Shown one piece after another: positions 59,583 through 64,000 of a stretch of 64,000 bases of DNA (within the stretch, counting starts at the first letter, position 1; each line of letters opens with the position of its first letter). A program made the position numbers and the translations under genes. Origin of the DNA: Embiotoca jacksoni (taxonomy: Eukaryota; Chordata; Actinopteri; Embiotocidae); contig JAKOON010000002.1 of the NCBI GenBank assembly GCA_022577435.1, positions 11,320,001 through 11,384,000 on the forward strand, given 5' to 3'. Under the pieces are notes generated by a model, which was not told where the DNA came from, made no database searches, and was given only the letters and a program-made list of their open reading frames with translations.

Positions 59583-62500
59583 ATTTCCCTGTCCTCCAAA
59601 TACCAGTGCATTACTGCCCTGGCACTCATTGACAGAGCTGCCACTCACCATGAAGATGGATGCTCCTCCTGGGACATTTCCAAACCTCGTCCACTGATTC
59701 ATTTGTTTTGCTGATCTAACTACCTTTGAAACAACACTGAGGTGAGCGCGTGTGCTCTGGAAGAATGGGGGCATCACGGTTTTTGATGGTGCACTTTTGT
59801 GCCAAACTGTGACCACAGTTCTCACTGCTTTGGTGTCATAAGGTCAGACTGTGAGCTCAATTTTGGCAATATACATCTGGACCAGCCACATTATCCCAAA
59901 CAAATGCAACATCAGGCTGATTATAGCATAAAGGCTTAGCAATAGATAGCAACTATTATTTTTGTTTTCAGGCTCCTGGCCCAGCTCCTGCAGCCTACTG
60001 TAGCCTCATTAACACTACATGCGGTCTTTACCTGTGGGGTTGTCATGTCTCTCCTCCTCGGCAGCGGCCTCCTCTTTCTGATCGTGCTCTCCACGTGAAT
60101 CAGCCAGACTCCTCCGTCCTCCTCCGTCCTCCTCGTCTTTTGGTACGTGGGCTGTTAGTGTTATCGCTGCAGTTAACGTTTCACCATCATCGTCATCAGT
60201 AAATATATTTGTTTCTACAGTTTTGTTGACTTAAAACATTTTGCAGCATCACCGTCGAGATAGTTTTTCCTTTTTCTTTTATTGGAACGCTTAATTTACC
60301 TTATTTTAACCACTTGTATTGGTCTTTTTAGTTTTGATTTTATTACTTCCTGCTTGACCTCTGACATTATGAATGGAACGAACCACTTGAAGAGGTGGGG
60401 GGGGGGGAGGTTACGACGGTACCATCTTCTGTACTTGTCTTACAATATACGTCGGTAGCCTGCTTTGGACCGTGTTTACCCCCCACTGAGATGGTCTATT
60501 CCAACATCAGGTGAGCTGCTACCGTTTTCCTCACATGCTTTCCTAATGCTGGCGGCGTTGCGACCCGCCCCTCTGGCATTCTTTACTAGGTTCCCGGCCC
60601 AAACCTGTTGGTAAAGACAGCCTCATGTGGGCTGCTGAGTAGTGGTAGGCAGAAATAGAAAGCCTGCAACCAATCTTTTCTTCCTCTAACTTTTCTTTCT
60701 CTAACTAAACTACAAGTGATGCTTTTCTTCATGAGATGCTACACAAATAAGTCCTGTTGCTCATCTGTGCGTGTTTCCCTCCAAGTTCCTTGATTAAAAA
60801 CATGTAAATGACTGCTTAAGGATCCCAGCTTGCCTGAGCATTATATTAACCTTAAAAATCCTTTAAAATGGTAATTTTTCATTTTGTTTCATTCTGCTCA
60901 AGGATTTTTAAGCCACCAGTCCCATTACCACCTCACACCTCTAAAAACACCTTTGTATATCAGTCCCCCTTTGGAGTGTGTCACCAACCATGGACTACAC
61001 ACACATTTCCCAGACAGTCCTGCATTCATCACACACTCCCAGTCATGTCGATAGTCGCCTGGCTGAGCAGGCTCATAATGAATTTGAAGAGTAGCACACC
61101 TATAGCAAAGTCATTTACTTTATCAGTCCGATAAAAGGAAGTGATAAGATAGTGGCTTGGCACTGTAAGAGTATCAGCCTCACTCCGCTATTCATCTCGC
61201 GAAGATCTACAAATGGCAAAGCTCATCGCTCAAGGCAGTCACACTGAGCCTTTATCTATAGAATTTAAAAAATGGCTAATATCTCATAAGAATGTGTGCT
61301 TATGAAACCAACCATTTCCGTATCATTATCAACCTGAGTGTCTGACTGCCATACTAAGAGGGTTCTCCTGGCTCTCTGTATCTGTTCTGCTTCTGGTTGA
61401 GGAACTGCTGAGGATACAGGTGCAAATATGATTTGGGCCTAGTCCTCTTATGAAGTTGACCCTCTGTAATTGACACAGACACACTGACAATTTGATTAGC
61501 TCTTCCTGCACAGCTTGAGGGCATTTGACCACAGCAACTTCATCGTCTGTTTCATGTATGTAGCTCCACCTATTGGTGGAGTCAGGGAATAGCAGACAGA
61601 GAGCAGAATAAAGCTGAGTTCCCTGACTCACATTGTCTTATCTGGAATTAAGCCACTGGGCCAAATCAAACAACATTGAACAAACCAGGCCACAGCTAAA
61701 CTCACACACAAAAAATAATTACAGGATTATACAGGATCATCTCTGCAGAAGAAAGGCTGCGTAATACGCTTGGCAATTATACATTTAATCATTTAAATGT
61801 TTTTCATTTTGTCATGTGTTTCATTATCAAACAGTACACATTTGTATATATCTTTTTTTTTTCTAATTTCTGCCTCTTTATGTATGTCAGTTTGCGTGTA
61901 TGTGTGCATAAGTGCACAAGTGCACAAACATTGATTTACATGCAACTATAGAGGTGTGCAGGTTGGCAAGTGTGTTTGTCTCTGCAGCCAACCTCAGTGT
62001 CTGCGAGTGTGCATGTGCCACTGAAAGTAGTTCATCCCCTTATTACAAAGAAAACCGATAAGAGCCTCTTGAAGCACTTGAGATAAGCTTGCTGGCTTAA
62101 GTGCGCTGACATTGTCATCAAACATGCAAGGCGTAGGAATGCAAGTCAAGAAAAATGGGAAAAACACACACGCACACATGCATACACACACACTTACAAG
62201 AGCAGATTCATTCACAGCACTGAACAAGAAATTTACTCAATAGCAAAACAGTGTGTCACATGAAGTGAAAATTACTGTACATCTATTCATCAAGATACAT
62301 CATTAAAGCTGACAAACATCAAAGGCTCTCTGATCACAGCTCATTCTTGAGTAAGACACCAATAGCCTCATTTATCATATTTGTTTGAGCAAGGAAAGAT
62401 AGAGTGAGGCCAGACGAGCAAGAGAGAGAGGAAGCGACCAGAAAGAGCGCTGAGAGCCAAAGTTAAGAAAAGTAAAATAAATTTATGTCTAAATGAATGA

Positions 62501-63183
62501 AGATGTGAAAATTAAATAAATTAAAACACATGAAAGATGAGCAGAAAAGACAGATGAGTCATGAAAAAACAGAGAAGAAAGCTATAGAAAGGGTGTAAAT
62601 AAATAAAAGTAGTGGTGCCAAATGAGAGATAATTAATAGCAAGCGGCAACAGAGATTTTTACCTCTTGTGTTTGTAGTGGGACACCACCTGGACTGAGCC
62701 AACAGCCCCTGAGGCTCTCCAAGCTAAGCAAGCTAGTTCAGAGCTTCACACACCTGCAACCACCAAAAATGTTATCTCCCCTTCCATCGTATATTTTTTA
62801 TTATCTGCATCTAACCCTTACCTTTATTTGACCTCACTTCAAGCACGTCATTCACTTCAGTCCAGATTTATTATCATTTATCATTTCATTAACATGGGAA
62901 ACATTTTTGGGAGAGATTGTAATGCTAATTTCTATCCAAATAATGCTTGTAAGAGGACATCCTTAAAGTTTATGCAGCTCGTGATCAAATGGTTTTTATA
63001 TATCCCCAGGCTCTTGTATTCTCCAAATTGCTTCAATAAATAACTTGTAAGTCTAATTATGCAGCAATTAATTGCAGCCAACATGGAATGCCCATCAATC
63101 TTGCACCTTGAAAAAGTATTTTCCAGCACAGCCTGGCAATCCAAATAAGGAATTTGATTAGATTTTGCGAACACGTATGGGAC

Positions 63184-63186
<3 letters not shown>

Positions 63187-63275
<89 letters not shown>

Positions 63276-63287
63276 TGTGTGTGTCTG
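63187..63287. repeat. (GT)n(GCGT)n compound microsatellite
   Basis: About 23 GT units followed by about 12 GCGT units and further GT. Confidence 0.95.
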
Positions 63288-64000
63288 TGTGAGTAAACAT
63301 GTGCAAGTGCCTGTGGAGGTTATAGCCAGATCATAGAAGAGAGAGCTCCATCCCAGCAGCTCTCCAAAGTCTGCTCTCTCTGCCGTCTCGTCCAGTTGCT
63401 ATGGCAGCAGCAGTGAAGGCTGTATCCATGGCCAAAGGAGGAAGCTGGCATCCCCCAGTAACAGACCTCCCACCCCTCCTCTCTCCCTGTCTCCCTCCGC
63501 CAGGCTCCTGACCCGCTGCTGAACCTGCCTGGGGGTCGGAGGTCAATGGCTCGGAGCTGCAGAGTGACATTGAGGGATGATGAGGGAGAGAATGAGAAAG
63601 AGAGGAGTTACACCACACAGATGGGGAGGAGAGATGAGAAAATGAAAAGATGAGACCAAATTTGATTACTATCAAGAGGTGGGGGTGTGGGTGGCAATTC
63701 TGCATTCTAGAAAATGGCTGCTGTTTTGCCCCGAGTCTTTAAAATGGAGGTGGAATACAGATTCTCTTGACTTTTCTCCAGGTTGTAATTTTAGCATTTG
63801 TTTATTGAGTGTTTTTTTGTTTGTGTATGGGTGTGTGCTGAGCTGAAGGAGGTTTAAGGGGCGGGGGAGAAGGGAAGGAGACAGGAGAGACAGGGGAAAG
63901 AGGGGAGGGGAGGTGGATTCTTGCTCACTTCCATGTTTTTGTTTATTGATTTTGTGGGTGTGCTGGGGTCACAAGAAAAAGTGTCTCTCTCCTTGCTTGT

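Larger units (their letters stand above)
54838..64000. other. distal 3' flank, gene-poor
   Basis: About 9 kb with no recognisable coding exon on either strand. Reading frames over 90 codons here are low-complexity, repeat-driven or lack any familiar motif. It contains the (CA)n at 59472-59582, poly-G runs near 55787 and 60397, and the (GT)n/(GCGT)n at 63187-63287. The next cellular gene beyond the cluster must lie outside the window. Confidence 0.5.

Noticed and set aside
59403..59825. Cys-Val-rich 140-codon frame on the - strand
   Set aside because: Translation of the CA microsatellite.
61329..61631. 100-codon frame on the - strand with ordinary composition
   Set aside because: No recognisable motif, no splice context and no neighbour support; could be chance. 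A protein search would settle it.

Overview
This window is a stretch of a vertebrate Hox cluster, almost certainly the 3' (anterior-group) half of a teleost HoxCa cluster. All genes are on the + strand. In order they are the last exon of hoxc6a, complete hoxc5a, hoxc4a, hoxc3a and hoxc1a, with a miR-10b hairpin between hoxc5a and hoxc4a. The HoxC assignment rests mainly on the hoxc4a N-terminus and the hoxc6a/hoxc5a homeodomain flanks, which I recognise. Ray-finned fish origin is indicated by the paralogue groups present (a HoxC3 and a HoxC1 gene, both missing from most tetrapod HoxC clusters), by compact two-exon genes 10-11 kb apart, and by fish-type repeats (a MITE, a LINE 3' fragment, a degraded hAT/ZBED-like transposase piece and a common fish interspersed repeat). 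I cannot name the species.

Layout: 1-279 is intron and 280-587 the last exon of hoxc6a. hoxc5a has exons 2360-2837 and 4052-4260, with a TATA box near 2204. The 5.1-13.9 kb interval is non-coding and carries mir10b at about 11173-11250. hoxc4a has exons 14018-14453 and 14961-15322. hoxc3a has exons 24509-24884 and 25904-26427. hoxc1a has exons 37438-37954 and 41626-42020. No Hox2 homeobox lies between hoxc3a and hoxc1a. All four complete genes share one architecture: exon 1 with a PBX-binding hexapeptide, a single phase-1 intron with a G|GT donor, and exon 2 carrying the homeodomain.

From 42 kb to 64 kb no cellular protein-coding gene is visible. This flank holds simple repeats, an antisense LINE remnant (about 50985-51720), a hAT-type transposase relic (about 51827-52235), and candidate retinoic-acid response elements downstream of hoxc1a: a perfect DR5 at 48118-48134 and a triple DR2-like array at 43550-43571. 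Their position recalls the 3' retinoic-acid enhancers known from Hoxa1 and Hoxb1.

The genes encode homeodomain transcription factors that pattern the anterior-posterior axis, with collinear expression and PBX/MEIS partners. miR-10 would tune Hox mRNAs post-transcriptionally. The least ordinary gene is hoxc3a. It keeps the Hox3 hexapeptide and the RMxYKK homeodomain end, but has an unusually divergent homeodomain, a low-complexity Glu/Gly/Arg N-terminus and a short C-terminus.
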